Of a stretch of 64,000 nucleotides of DNA, positions 52,175 through 60,853 are shown piece by piece (the stretch's first letter is position 1; each line of letters starts with the position of its first letter). A program made the translations under genes and the position numbers. This DNA is from Pelagibius sp040217155. Its GTDB lineage: Bacteria > Pseudomonadota > Alphaproteobacteria > Kiloniellales > Kiloniellaceae. The stretch is taken from NCBI GenBank assembly GCA_040217155.1, contig JAVJNS010000004.1:222784-286783 (forward strand), read 5' to 3'. Under the pieces are notes generated by a model. The model ran no database searches. It saw only the letters and a program-made list of their open reading frames with translations, and was not told where the DNA came from.

Positions 52175-53535
52175 GCCTTGGCTTCCGAGCCGATCCCCGG
52201 CCCGACTCCCGCCTCGGCCAGCACCGCATCGATCGAGCGCCCGAGCTTGTCGACGATCTCCTCGACGTGCGGCTGCTGCACGATGAAGGAGGGCGCCAGG
52301 AGAACGTGGTCGCCGCGCTTGCCGTCGACCGTGCCGCCGGCGGGATAGCAGACCATGCCCTCCTCCATCGCCCGCTGCTTGATGCGGGCATTGAGCTTCA
52401 AGGCCGGATCGAAGGGTTCCCGGCTGGCCCTGTCGGCGACCAGTTCCAGGCCGACAAAAAGGCCGCGCCCGCGAATGTCGCCGACGTGATGATGGTTGCC
52501 GAAGCGCGCTTCCAAAGCCTGCCGCAGGGCCGCCCCCTGGCGCTTTACGTTGGCGAGCAGGTCTTCGGACTCGATGGTGCGCTGCACCGCCAGAGAGGCG
52601 GCGCAGGCGGTGGCATGACCGATATAGGTGAAGCCGTGCTCGAAAGCACCGGAGCCCCCGGCGATGGCGTCGTAGATGCGGCCGGAACAGAGCACCGCGC
52701 CGATCGGCTGATAACCGCCGCCCAGGCCCTTGGCGCAGGTCAGAATGTCGGGCGAGATACCGTCCTGCTCGCAGGCGAAGAGGCTGCCGGTGCGGCCCAT
52801 GCCGCACATCACTTCGTCGAGGATGAGCAGCACGCCATAGTGGTCGCAGATCTCGCGGATGCGCCTGAAATAGCCGGTGACCGCGGGGACCGCGCCGAGC
52901 GTGGCGCCGACCACCGGCTCGGCGATGAAGGCCGCCACCTTGTCCGGGCCGAGCCGCAGGATTTCCGCTTCCAGGGTGTCGGCGGCGCGGCGGCCGTAAG
53001 CCTCCTCGCTCTCGTCGTGCGCCTGGTGGCGGTAGGCATAGCAGGGGTCGATGTGGCTGGCCGGCGACAGCATCGGCTGATAGGGCGCGCGCCGCCCGGC
53101 ATTGCCGCCGACCGAAAGCGCGCCGAGGGTGTTGCCGTGATAGCTCTGGTGGCGGGCGATGAAATGGCTGCGGCCGCTGTCGCCGTTTTCCAGATGAAAC
53201 TGGCGGGCCAGCTTCAGCGCGGTCTCGTTGGCCTCCGAACCGCCGGAGACGAAGTAGACCCGCGCCAGCCCTTCGGGCGCGCGCCGGACCAGGTACTCGG
53301 CCAGAGCCTCCGAGGCTTCGGTGGTGAAAAAAGCGCTATGCGCGTAGGCGATCTTGTCGACCTGATCCTTGATCGCCTGGATCACCGCCGGGTGGCCATG
53401 GCCGAGACAAGACACCGCGGCACCGCCGGAAGCGTCGATATAACGCCGCCCCTCGCCGTCGATGAGGTAGGGCCCCTCACCGCCCACGGCGACGGGATAG
53501 CGGGCCTTGGTGTGACGCGGAAAGACGTAACTCAT
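52171..53535 (-). CDS. class III PLP-dependent aminotransferase
   Basis: This 454-residue fold-type I transaminase has VSGGSEANETALKLARQ, SYHGNTLGALSVGG, the PLP-contacting LLILDEVMCGMGRTG and the Schiff-base Lys in DILTCAKGLGGGYQPIGA. The family takes omega- or beta-amino groups (for example beta-alanine, GABA, taurine or beta-amino acids) and transfers them to pyruvate or 2-oxoglutarate. Coupling to a BKACE gene suggests degradation of a beta- or omega-amino acid. ATG 53535 is preferred; a GTG at 53583 would add 16 residues. Confidence 0.9.
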   Translation of the reverse strand: MSYVFPRHTKARYPVAVGGEGPYLIDGEGRRYIDASGGAAVSCLGHGHPAVIQAIKDQVDKIAYAHSAFFTTEASEALAEYLVRRAPEGLARVYFVSGGSEANETALKLARQFHLENGDSGRSHFIARHQSYHGNTLGALSVGGNAGRRAPYQPMLSPASHIDPCYAYRHQAHDESEEAYGRRAADTLEAEILRLGPDKVAAFIAEPVVGATLGAVPAVTGYFRRIREICDHYGVLLILDEVMCGMGRTGSLFACEQDGISPDILTCAKGLGGGYQPIGAVLCSGRIYDAIAGGSGAFEHGFTYIGHATACAASLAVQRTIESEDLLANVKRQGAALRQALEARFGNHHHVGDIRGRGLFVGLELVADRASREPFDPALKLNARIKQRAMEEGMVCYPAGGTVDGKRGDHVLLAPSFIVQQPHVEEIVDKLGRSIDAVLAEAGVGPGIGSEAKA

Positions 53536-53731
53536 GGCGGGAGCTTTCGTGCCGGAGAAAGGGAAGGCGTGACGGGACGCCACAGTTATAGGACGAGAAC
53601 GAAGGGAGTGTCACGGCGCGCGCCGCTGCGCATTGTCCTGCCGTCGAGGGGCCGATAGGATGCGCCGGGCCGCGGCCGCGCCGCCGGCCGGCGATCATCT
53701 GGGGAACAGGCGACAGGGGACGCAACCGGCA

Positions 53732-54247
53732 ATGGACTTGAAAAAGCATATCCGCGGGATTCCCGATTTCCCGAGCCCCGGCATTCTGTTCTACGATATT
53801 TCACCCCTGCTGGCGCATCCCGACGCCTGGCAGACCACCGTGGACCGGCTGGCCGCGGTCGTCGACGAACACAAGCCGGACGTTCTCGCCGGGATCGAGT
53901 CGCGCGGCTTTCTGGTGGCCGCGCCTTTGGCCCTGAAGCTCAACATGGGCTTCGTGATGGTGCGCAAGAAGGGCAAGCTGCCGGGCGCCACCCTGCCCTA
54001 CACCTACGATCTGGAATACGGCAGCGACACCATCGAAATCCAGGCCGACGCCATCGAACCCGGGCAGAGGGTCTTTCTACTGGACGACCTGCTGGCCACC
54101 GGCGGCACCATGAACGCGGCGGCAAAGCTGCTGCGCTCGGCCGGCGCCGAGGTCACCGGCGCCGCCTGTATCATCGAGCTGACCTTCCTGAACGGCCGAG
54201 AAAACCTGGATATTCCGATTTCGACCTTGCTGACCTACGACAGCTGA
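53732..54247 (+). CDS. apt: adenine phosphoribosyltransferase
   Basis: This 171-residue enzyme salvages adenine with PRPP to AMP. The PRPP-binding loop is VFLLDDLLATGGTMNAA; GIESRGFLVAAPLALKLNMG and VRKKGKLPGATLPYTYDLEYG are conserved in Apt. The start ATG 53732 follows AGGGGA. The gene stands alone and diverges from the aminotransferase gene. An 8-bp stem at 54265-54291 downstream could be a weak terminator. Confidence 0.94.
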   Translation: MDLKKHIRGIPDFPSPGILFYDISPLLAHPDAWQTTVDRLAAVVDEHKPDVLAGIESRGFLVAAPLALKLNMGFVMVRKKGKLPGATLPYTYDLEYGSDTIEIQADAIEPGQRVFLLDDLLATGGTMNAAAKLLRSAGAEVTGAACIIELTFLNGRENLDIPISTLLTYDS

Positions 54248-54450
54248 CGCGCCCGGCCGGATCCGATCCAGGAAACGCGCCGCCCTGGATCAACCCTAGC
54301 GTTTCTTTTATCAACAGTTAACCCTACTAGTTTATCAGTGTTTGTTTGCATGCTTTGGCGAGCAAGTAAGCCTGCTTCCGGCCGCGCGCTGCGGCGGCCG
54401 ACCCGCTTGCCCGCCGGCAAAGCCACCGTGTTTGGGGACAGCCGCCGGTT

Positions 54451-56652
54451 ATGTCAGTTGAGGTTACCGTTTTTTCCTTTCCGGCCGTCATGCTGGTCGC
54501 CGCGATGGCGCCGGCGCTGCTGGCCATCATGGCGCTGACCACGGGCCGCCAGTTCGATGACGGCCCGGCGCTCATGTGGTGGGCGGCCAGCCTGGGAATG
54601 GAGGCGGTCCGCCTGGGCGCCCTGGCTCTGGCTTCGATCCTGGCGCCCACCTGCTTCCTGGCGATTCACGAGGGCGGCCAGGCGATCATCGCCCTGTTGC
54701 TGCTGGGCGGGACGCTGCGCTTTCTTGGCCACAATACCTACCTGCGCAGCCTGCTGGCAGCCGTCGCCTTGGTCCTGGTGGGAACGGCCTCCTGCCTGAT
54801 CGATCCACCGGTGCCCTTCCCGGTCATCCTGGCGTTCAACCTTGCCGCCGCAAGTGGAGTCGGTGCTGCCGGCATTCTGTTCTGGCGCCACTACCGGCTG
54901 CATCAGCGCCTGGTGTCGATCCTCTCCGGCGGCATTCTGCTGATCTTCAGCACCTATCTGCTGACGCAGCTGCTGCGTCAACTCTTCGACCCGAATATGT
55001 CGGCCATCGATCCTTATGGCGACTGGCGCGTCATTCTCCATACCGGCCTGGTGTTGTCCTGCATGATCTGCATGATTTTCGCGGCCTTGAACGAGGCGCA
55101 GCGCGACAAGGAAACCGCGGAAGAAAAAGCGGCCCGGCAATCCGGCCTGATGAACGCCATCGTCGAGAACATTCCGGTCGGCGTCTGCCTGTTCGACGGC
55201 GACCTGAAACTGGTCGCCTACAACAGCGAATTCTGCAAGCTGCTCGGCATCCCGCGCGAACTGCTGCAAGGCGACACCACCTTCGGGGACCTGGTGCGCT
55301 TCAACGCCGGGCGCGGCGAGTACGGGCCCGGCCTGACCGAAGACGAGGTGGAGCGGCGCACGGAGATGCTGCTGACCAACCTGCAGGCGCGCATGGAGCG
55401 CATCCGGCCTGACGGCACGGTTCTGGAAAACCGTTGCCGACAACTGCCGTCCGGCGGCTACGTGATGGTCTACACCGACATTACCGAGACCAAGCGGATC
55501 GAGGCGGCGCTGCGCCAAAGCGAACAGCGTTACGCCTTGGCGCTGAGCGGCGCCAACGAGGGTATCTGGGAATGGGGCGACTCCGTCGACGGCGTCTACG
55601 TGTCGCGGCGCCTGCGCGAGATCATCCAGTTCGAGAGCGGCGACCCGATTATCCAGGTCGACGATTGGATGAACCGCATTCATCCTGATGACATCGAGGA
55701 AATGCGCGAGCGCGTCCGCGATCATCTGCGCGGAAACACCGAGTACTACGACCATGAATACAGGATGCGCGGCGACGACGGGAACTATCGCTGGGTACAC
55801 TCGCGTGGTCTGGGGGTGCGCGACGAGAACGGACGCGTCTATCGCATGGCTGGATCCTTGAGCGATGTCACGGAGCGCAAGCTCGCCGAGCACGAATTGT
55901 TGCGCGCCAAGGAAGCCGCCGAGATGGCGAACCGGACCAAAGGCGACTTCCTGGCCACCATGAGCCACGAACTGCGCACGCCCCTAAACGCGATCATCGG
56001 TTTTTCCGAGCTCATCACTCGGGAGGTCTTCGGCCCCGTCGGCCATGAGAACTACAGCGACTACATCCTGAACATCCATGAGAGCGGCAACCATCTGCTG
56101 ACCATCATCAACGACATTCTTGACGTGTCCAAGGCCGAGGCCGGAATGATCGATCTCTATGAAGAAGACGTCGATCTGCGCGAAGTAATCGCCTCGGGAC
56201 TGCGCCTCATCGGACCCCGCGCGCGCGAGAGCAATGTCAGGCTGGTCACCGACTATGCCGAGCCGCTGTGCCTGGTGGTCGCCGACGCGCGGCGCCTGAA
56301 GCAGATCCTCATCAACCTGCTGTCGAATGCGGTGAAATTCACACCCTCCGGCGGTCAGGTCACCGTCAGAGCCTGGGCGTCCCCGGACAGCGGCGCGGCT
56401 TTTCAAGTCGTCGACAACGGCATCGGCATCGCCGCGGAAGAACAAGCACGCATGCTTGAGCCCTTTACCCAAGTCGAGTCGGGCCTGAGCCGCAAACACG
56501 ATGGCACCGGCCTCGGCCTGCCGCTCTGCCGCGCCTTGATCGAAGTGCATAGCGGGACGCTGGAACTGGAAAGCGCGCTCGGCGAAGGCACGTCCATCAC
56601 CGTCATCCTGCCGCGCTCGCGGATCAGCGAAAAGACCGTCAACGCCGCCTGA
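54451..56652 (+). CDS. membrane-bound PAS sensor histidine kinase
   Basis: This 733-residue kinase has an N-terminal membrane domain of about seven segments (residues 10-215, for example VMLVAAMAPALLAIMAL, AIIALLLLGGTLRFLG, ILSGGILLIFSTYLLTQLL). A PAS domain follows at about 235-345 (MNAIVENIPVGVCLFDGDLK), then a PAS/PAC domain at about 355-475 (GIWEWGD, EYRMRGDDGNYRWVHSRG). HisKA has His506 in TMSHELRTPLNAIIGFSELI, and HATPase_c has NLLSNAVKFTPSGG, DNGIGI and GTGLGLPL. There is no receiver domain, and no response regulator is nearby. Its catalytic half closely resembles the kinase at 33039-34694. Confidence 0.92.
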   Translation: MSVEVTVFSFPAVMLVAAMAPALLAIMALTTGRQFDDGPALMWWAASLGMEAVRLGALALASILAPTCFLAIHEGGQAIIALLLLGGTLRFLGHNTYLRSLLAAVALVLVGTASCLIDPPVPFPVILAFNLAAASGVGAAGILFWRHYRLHQRLVSILSGGILLIFSTYLLTQLLRQLFDPNMSAIDPYGDWRVILHTGLVLSCMICMIFAALNEAQRDKETAEEKAARQSGLMNAIVENIPVGVCLFDGDLKLVAYNSEFCKLLGIPRELLQGDTTFGDLVRFNAGRGEYGPGLTEDEVERRTEMLLTNLQARMERIRPDGTVLENRCRQLPSGGYVMVYTDITETKRIEAALRQSEQRYALALSGANEGIWEWGDSVDGVYVSRRLREIIQFESGDPIIQVDDWMNRIHPDDIEEMRERVRDHLRGNTEYYDHEYRMRGDDGNYRWVHSRGLGVRDENGRVYRMAGSLSDVTERKLAEHELLRAKEAAEMANRTKGDFLATMSHELRTPLNAIIGFSELITREVFGPVGHENYSDYILNIHESGNHLLTIINDILDVSKAEAGMIDLYEEDVDLREVIASGLRLIGPRARESNVRLVTDYAEPLCLVVADARRLKQILINLLSNAVKFTPSGGQVTVRAWASPDSGAAFQVVDNGIGIAAEEQARMLEPFTQVESGLSRKHDGTGLGLPLCRALIEVHSGTLELESALGEGTSITVILPRSRISEKTVNAA

Positions 56653-56684
56653 CCCGGTCGCTACCCGCTTGACAGGGCCGATCT

Positions 56685-57944
56685 TCAGAGGTCGCGCCGC
56701 TCCTCGGCCGCGCAGAAGGCTTCGGCGAAGGCCAGGAGGTCTTCGTCGGCACCCGCCGGCGCGATCAGCGACAGCCCAAGGGGGCAGCCCTCGACCCGTG
56801 CCAGAGGCAGCGAGATTTCCGGCAGGCGGGCGAGACCGGCAATCGACGTCAGGCTGAGCACGGCACTGCGATGCGCCTTCAGATCCTCGGCCGTGCTCTC
56901 ACAGCGCGGCGCGATCCCCGGCGCCGAGGGAATGCAAAGCAGGCCGTCGTCGCCCAGCAGGCCGCCCAGGCGCGCGGCAAAGACTTCGCGTGCTTCGCGC
57001 GCCGGCGCGGCTTCGTCCTCGCCAACTGCGGCACACCAGTCGAAACGTTCCTGCGACTCCGGCCCGAAAGACGGCTGCGTGGCCGAGATCCAGTCGCCCA
57101 GCGAAGCCATGACCTCGCAGGCCTGGATATGCCGGAAGTGCCACATCCAGTCTTCCAGACTGTTCCCGGATGCAGCCGCCACGACCTTCTCTGCCGGCAG
57201 CAGCCGCTGTTCGAGGCGCTCGCGCAGGGGTGCCAAAGCCGCAACGACGGCCGGTGTGGCCAGGGCGAAGGCGTCCTCGGCCACCAGCAGACGGTGCCAG
57301 CGTTGCACCCGGCCTGCACCGCCACCCAGGAGGACCGTTCCGACTCTGTGCAGCACCTCCGCGTCGCGGGCAAACCAGCCGACGGTGTCGAAGCTCGGCG
57401 CCAAGGGCATTGCCCCGTCGAGCGGTATCCGGCCGTGCGTCGGGCGCAATCCGAAGAGGCCGCAGTAGCTGGCGGGAATGCGGATCGAACCGCCGGTATC
57501 GCTGCCCAGGGCAAAGTCCACCAAGCCGCCGGCCACCGCCGCCGCCGAGCCGGAGGAGGAGCCGCCGGGAATACGGCCCGGTGCGTTGACATTCGTCGGC
57601 GTTCCATAGTGGAAATTCTGGCCGTTGAGACTGTAGGCCAGCTCATCGGTGATGGTCTTGCCGGCCAGCTCGGCGCCGGCATCGAGCAGCGCCTGCACCA
57701 CCGTGGCATGTTGCTCGGCCGGCGGATGCGTGCGCGCCCAGTCCGGATTGCCGCAACCGGTCACGAAGCCGGCAATATCGAAAATGTCCTTGGCGGCATA
57801 CCGCAGACCGGCCAGCGGCCCCACTGCCTGTCCAAAGATGTGCGGTTGCGCCGCCGGCACGAAGGCCCCCAGAGCATCCCAGGCTGGCCGTCCGGCATCG
57901 AGAGCGGCAAAGGGGTTCCCCGCCGCGGACTCCTGCTCGGTCAT
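56685..57944 (-). CDS. amidase signature family enzyme (AtzF/GatA-like)
   Basis: This 419-residue amidase has the Ser-cisSer-Lys triad: Lys52 (YAAKDIFD), cis-Ser about 131 (PGGSSSGSAAAVAGG) and nucleophile Ser153 (SDTGGSIRIPA). It is shorter than GatA and lacks an extra C-terminal domain. The substrate amide is unknown. ATG 57944 has GGGGGA nine bases upstream. A second, divergent amidase lies 0.7 kb away, but the two differ greatly in sequence. Confidence 0.88.
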   Translation of the reverse strand: MTEQESAAGNPFAALDAGRPAWDALGAFVPAAQPHIFGQAVGPLAGLRYAAKDIFDIAGFVTGCGNPDWARTHPPAEQHATVVQALLDAGAELAGKTITDELAYSLNGQNFHYGTPTNVNAPGRIPGGSSSGSAAAVAGGLVDFALGSDTGGSIRIPASYCGLFGLRPTHGRIPLDGAMPLAPSFDTVGWFARDAEVLHRVGTVLLGGGAGRVQRWHRLLVAEDAFALATPAVVAALAPLRERLEQRLLPAEKVVAAASGNSLEDWMWHFRHIQACEVMASLGDWISATQPSFGPESQERFDWCAAVGEDEAAPAREAREVFAARLGGLLGDDGLLCIPSAPGIAPRCESTAEDLKAHRSAVLSLTSIAGLARLPEISLPLARVEGCPLGLSLIAPAGADEDLLAFAEAFCAAEERRDL

Positions 57945-58000
57945 CGCTTCACTTCCCCCACCACAGCCTGGCTGTTCTACCACCCCAGGGAGCTGCGCAT

Positions 58001-58336
58001 TCAGGTCGCCGTCTCGTCGATCTCCGGTTGCTCGACCTCTCGATCCGGTTGCTTGCGCCGGATGATGATGTCGCCGTTTTCCAGAATCTCCGGCAACTCG
58101 TACTGCGGAATGCTCTCGACCAGCAAGCTCAGCGCGCGCATCATCTGCTCGAGACCTTCGCGCGCCATCTCTCCGGGCGAGTTCTGCCCAGTCGAGTTCT
58201 GCCCAGTCGAGTTCTGCGGCGGCTTTGCGGGCGCGGAATCCTGTGCCCGCACCGCCGTCAGCGGCGCCAGGGCGAGGCAGGCGCCCATCGCCAACGTCAC
58301 CATCGCCGACGTCGAGGATGTTCGTAAGGCTCGCAT
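58001..58336 (-). CDS. small exported protein with QNSTG repeats
   Basis: This 111-residue protein has a signal peptide (MVTLAMGACLALAPLTAVRAQ), then a low-complexity stretch QNSTGQNSTGQNSPG made by a 15-bp tandem repeat, and a C-terminal acidic part (GLEQMMRALSLLVESIPQYE, EILENGDIIIRR). It resembles small alphaproteobacterial exported proteins of the 'AAA+ family ATPase'-misnamed type, but I assign no function. ATG 58336 has AAGGGAG upstream. It lies 56 bases upstream of the amidase gene on the same strand. Confidence 0.7.
   Translation of the reverse strand: MRALRTSSTSAMVTLAMGACLALAPLTAVRAQDSAPAKPPQNSTGQNSTGQNSPGEMAREGLEQMMRALSLLVESIPQYELPEILENGDIIIRRKQPDREVEQPEIDETAT
58179..58218. repeat. 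15-bp tandem repeat inside the small exported protein gene
   Basis: GAGTTCTGCCCAGTC occurs at 58179-58193 and 58194-58208, followed by the first 10 bases of a third copy (58209-58218). It encodes QNSTG units in frame. Confidence 0.9.
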
Positions 58337-58605
58337 TGCACTGCTCCCTTGCTGTCCCCCTTGTCCGCAAGCGGTCGCCCCGGTCAACCGGACCCACAGA
58401 ACATGGGGACGTCCTGGCCCAATGCCAAACTACAGCGCAAAAGTGTCGGCTTTGCGGCAAAGCCGACGCTCCGCGCGGGCAGGGCTCGACAGGAGAACGG
58501 CGGCATGCGAGGAATTCGACTCGTCCGAGAGTCCGGTTGACTGTCCCAAAGGTCCGCCAGCCGCGCGGTTTTCCAATTTTTTCATCGACGAGGCCAGCGA
58601 CAAGC

Positions 58606-60018
58606 ATGAGCAACGACATCGCCCTGATGACCGCGAGCCAATTGGTGAAGCTCTACCGCGCAGGCAAGCTGTCGCCGGTGGAGGCCACGCGCGCGGCATT
58701 GGACCGGATCGAGCGCTACAACACCCACCTCAACGCCTTCAATCTGATCGCCGCCGAGAGCGCCCTGGCAAGCGCCGCGAAATCGGAGGAGCGCTGGCGC
58801 CTGGGCGCGCCGCGCGGTCCCCTGGACGGCGTCCCGACCTCCATCAAGGACGTGCTGCTCACCAAGGGCTGGCCGACACTGCGAGGCTCCAAGGCAGTGC
58901 CGCGCGACCAGGCCTGGGACGAGGACGCCCCCGCCGTCGCGCGCCTGCGCGAGCATGGCGCCGTGCTGATCGGCAAGACCACGACACCCGAATTCGGCTG
59001 GAAGGGGATCACCGACTCGCCGCTCGACGGGATCACGCGCAACCCCTGGAATCCGAAGACGACGCCTGGCGGATCCAGCGGCGGCGCCGCCGCCGCCATA
59101 GCCGCCGGGATGGGGGCCCTGGCCTTGGGAACAGACGCCGGCGGATCGGTCCGCATTCCGGCGGGTTTTACCGGCATTTTCGCGCTGAAGGCCACCTTCG
59201 GGCGGGTGCCGGCCTATCCCTTAAGTCCGTTCGGAACATTGGCCAACATCGGTCCCATGACCCGCAGCGTCACCGACGCCGCCATGCTGCTGACGGTGAT
59301 CGCCGAGGAGGATCCACGCGATCCCTACAGCCTGCCCCCTGACGAGAACGACTACCTGCACGGGCTGGAGGAAGGCATCGAGGGCCTGAAGATCGCCTTC
59401 AGCCCCAGCCTCGGGGGCCATGACGTCGACCCCGAAGTCGCCGCCCTCGTCGCCAAGGCGGTGGCCACACTGGCCGAACTGGGGGCGGAAATTGTCGAAG
59501 CCGAACCCGAAATGCGCGCTGCCGAGCATACCTTCCGCCTGCATTGGTTCGCCGGGGCCGCCAACCTGCTGCAACGCTTCGACGCCGCCGCCCAGGCCGC
59601 GATGGATCCGGGCCTGCAGGCGGTGGCGGCGGAGGGACGTACGTACAGCCTGCTGGATTACTTTGGCGCCACCGCCCGGCGCGAGGAACTGACCGCGGCG
59701 GCCAACCGGTTTCACCAGACCTACGATCTGCTGGTCACACCGACGCTGCCGCTGCCGGCTTTCGAGGCCGGCGAGGAAGTGCCGCCGGGCAGCGGCATGA
59801 AGCGGTGGCCGGAATGGACCCCCTTCACCTACCCCTTCAACCTGACCCAACAGCCGGCGGCCAGCGTGCCCTGTGGGCTGACCGGCAAGGGTCTGCCGGC
59901 CGGGCTGCAGATCGTCGGCCCGCGGTTCGCCGATGCGCTGGTGCTGCGCGCGGCGCGCGCCTTCGAGAAGGCCGCGCCCTGGTCGTTCCCGAACCTCGAA
60001 CAAACGCTGAAGAGTTGA
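58606..60018 (+). CDS. amidase signature family enzyme
   Basis: This 470-residue amidase has Lys81 (PTSIKDVLLTKG), cis-Ser about 157 (TPGGSSGGAAAAIAAG) and nucleophile Ser181 (TDAGGSVRIPAGF), the complete triad. The N-terminus (MTASQLVKLYRAGKLSPVEA) and length match stand-alone GatA-like amidases that hydrolyse small carboxamides. The genome presumably has separate gatCAB genes. ATG 58606 is the start. It diverges from the small exported protein and the other amidase. Confidence 0.9.
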   Translation: MSNDIALMTASQLVKLYRAGKLSPVEATRAALDRIERYNTHLNAFNLIAAESALASAAKSEERWRLGAPRGPLDGVPTSIKDVLLTKGWPTLRGSKAVPRDQAWDEDAPAVARLREHGAVLIGKTTTPEFGWKGITDSPLDGITRNPWNPKTTPGGSSGGAAAAIAAGMGALALGTDAGGSVRIPAGFTGIFALKATFGRVPAYPLSPFGTLANIGPMTRSVTDAAMLLTVIAEEDPRDPYSLPPDENDYLHGLEEGIEGLKIAFSPSLGGHDVDPEVAALVAKAVATLAELGAEIVEAEPEMRAAEHTFRLHWFAGAANLLQRFDAAAQAAMDPGLQAVAAEGRTYSLLDYFGATARREELTAAANRFHQTYDLLVTPTLPLPAFEAGEEVPPGSGMKRWPEWTPFTYPFNLTQQPAASVPCGLTGKGLPAGLQIVGPRFADALVLRAARAFEKAAPWSFPNLEQTLKS

Positions 60019-60038
60019 GTTCTGAAAAAGCGGCCCGG

Positions 60039-60614
60039 CTACCAGGTGAGAATCAGGGTGTCGCCGCGCACTTCGTAGCTCTCAAAGCGCTTCAGGAAAC
60101 TCATGCCGAGCAGCGAGAGGCTGCCGGACGCTTCGCCGACCGAGGCCGGCAGGTCATAGAGTTCCAACTGGCCGATGCGCAGGTTCCGCAAGGTCACCGG
60201 GGCGGCACGCACCTCTCCGGCCGCGGTGTCGTAGCGCTCGCTGAAGTCGAGGCGCTGCGCCGGCCAACCGAGCCGGGCGGCATCCTCGGGTGTCAGGTAG
60301 ATCGAGCTGGCGCCGGTGTCCACCATGAACCGCAGGGTCTCGCCGTTCACCGTGGCGTCGACCAGAAAGTGGCCGTAGGGACCCGCTTTCAGCACCAACT
60401 CGGAAACCGGCCCGGCGGCCGGCCGCTGGCCACCGTCCCGGACGTCGGCACCGGGCGCGCCGACCTGGGCCTCACCGACCTGGGCCTTGTCGGCCTCCTC
60501 GCGGTCGATCAGGAAAACCACGACGATCCCGGTCACGACGACCGCCAGCGCCAGCCTCAGACTATGTCCGACCAGGCCGCCGCGCGACACGCTGTCTTCG
60601 TGCAAGCTGCTCAT
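60039..60614 (-). CDS. membrane-anchored retropepsin-like aspartic protease (TIGR02281 type)
   Basis: This 191-residue protein has an N-terminal transmembrane anchor (LALAVVVTGIVVVFLI) and a single pepsin-like lobe with Asp99-Thr100-Gly101 in FMVDTGASSIYLTPEDA. The second conserved block is LSLLGMSFLKRFESYEV. As in retroviral proteases it must dimerise to be active. It belongs to the clan AA family common in alphaproteobacteria, with largely unknown periplasmic substrates. The linker has a KAQVG/EAQVG duplication. Confidence 0.87.
   Translation of the reverse strand: MSSLHEDSVSRGGLVGHSLRLALAVVVTGIVVVFLIDREEADKAQVGEAQVGAPGADVRDGGQRPAAGPVSELVLKAGPYGHFLVDATVNGETLRFMVDTGASSIYLTPEDAARLGWPAQRLDFSERYDTAAGEVRAAPVTLRNLRIGQLELYDLPASVGEASGSLSLLGMSFLKRFESYEVRGDTLILTW
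60461..60490. repeat. 15-bp tandem duplication in the retropepsin-like gene
   Basis: CGACCTGGGCCTCAC (60461-60475) and CGACCTGGGCCTTGT (60476-60490), 12 of 15 identical, keep the frame and give the AQVG-x-AQVG linker. Confidence 0.7.
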
Positions 60615-60853
60615 CGTTGCCGCCCTTCCTGCTGTCGAGCGGGCGCCGGGCCTGAGCCCGGCTCTCTCTGCTCCGTCTCATCGTGGCCGCCAGGACTTAA
60701 GGCTTTTCTTACCTTCTTGGTTAACGCCGAGCGGTATCTCCCTAGAGCGTTGCACGGCCAGAGAAAACTGGCCAACCTGTGGCGCCGAATTATCGACGCC
60801 GCTGGCCGGCGGCCGTCGGTGCAGGGAAGAACCGCTGGGAAAGCAGGGACGAC

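Noticed and set aside
54265..54291. GATCCAGG/CCTGGATC stem after apt
   Set aside because: The 11-base loop and the lack of an adjacent T-run make it a poor terminator; mentioned only in the apt entry.
56685..58619. A 644-codon frame extending the amidase upstream
   Set aside because: The first 220 codons overlap the small exported protein in another frame; the ATG at 57944 has a strong ribosome-binding site and gives the normal amidase length.
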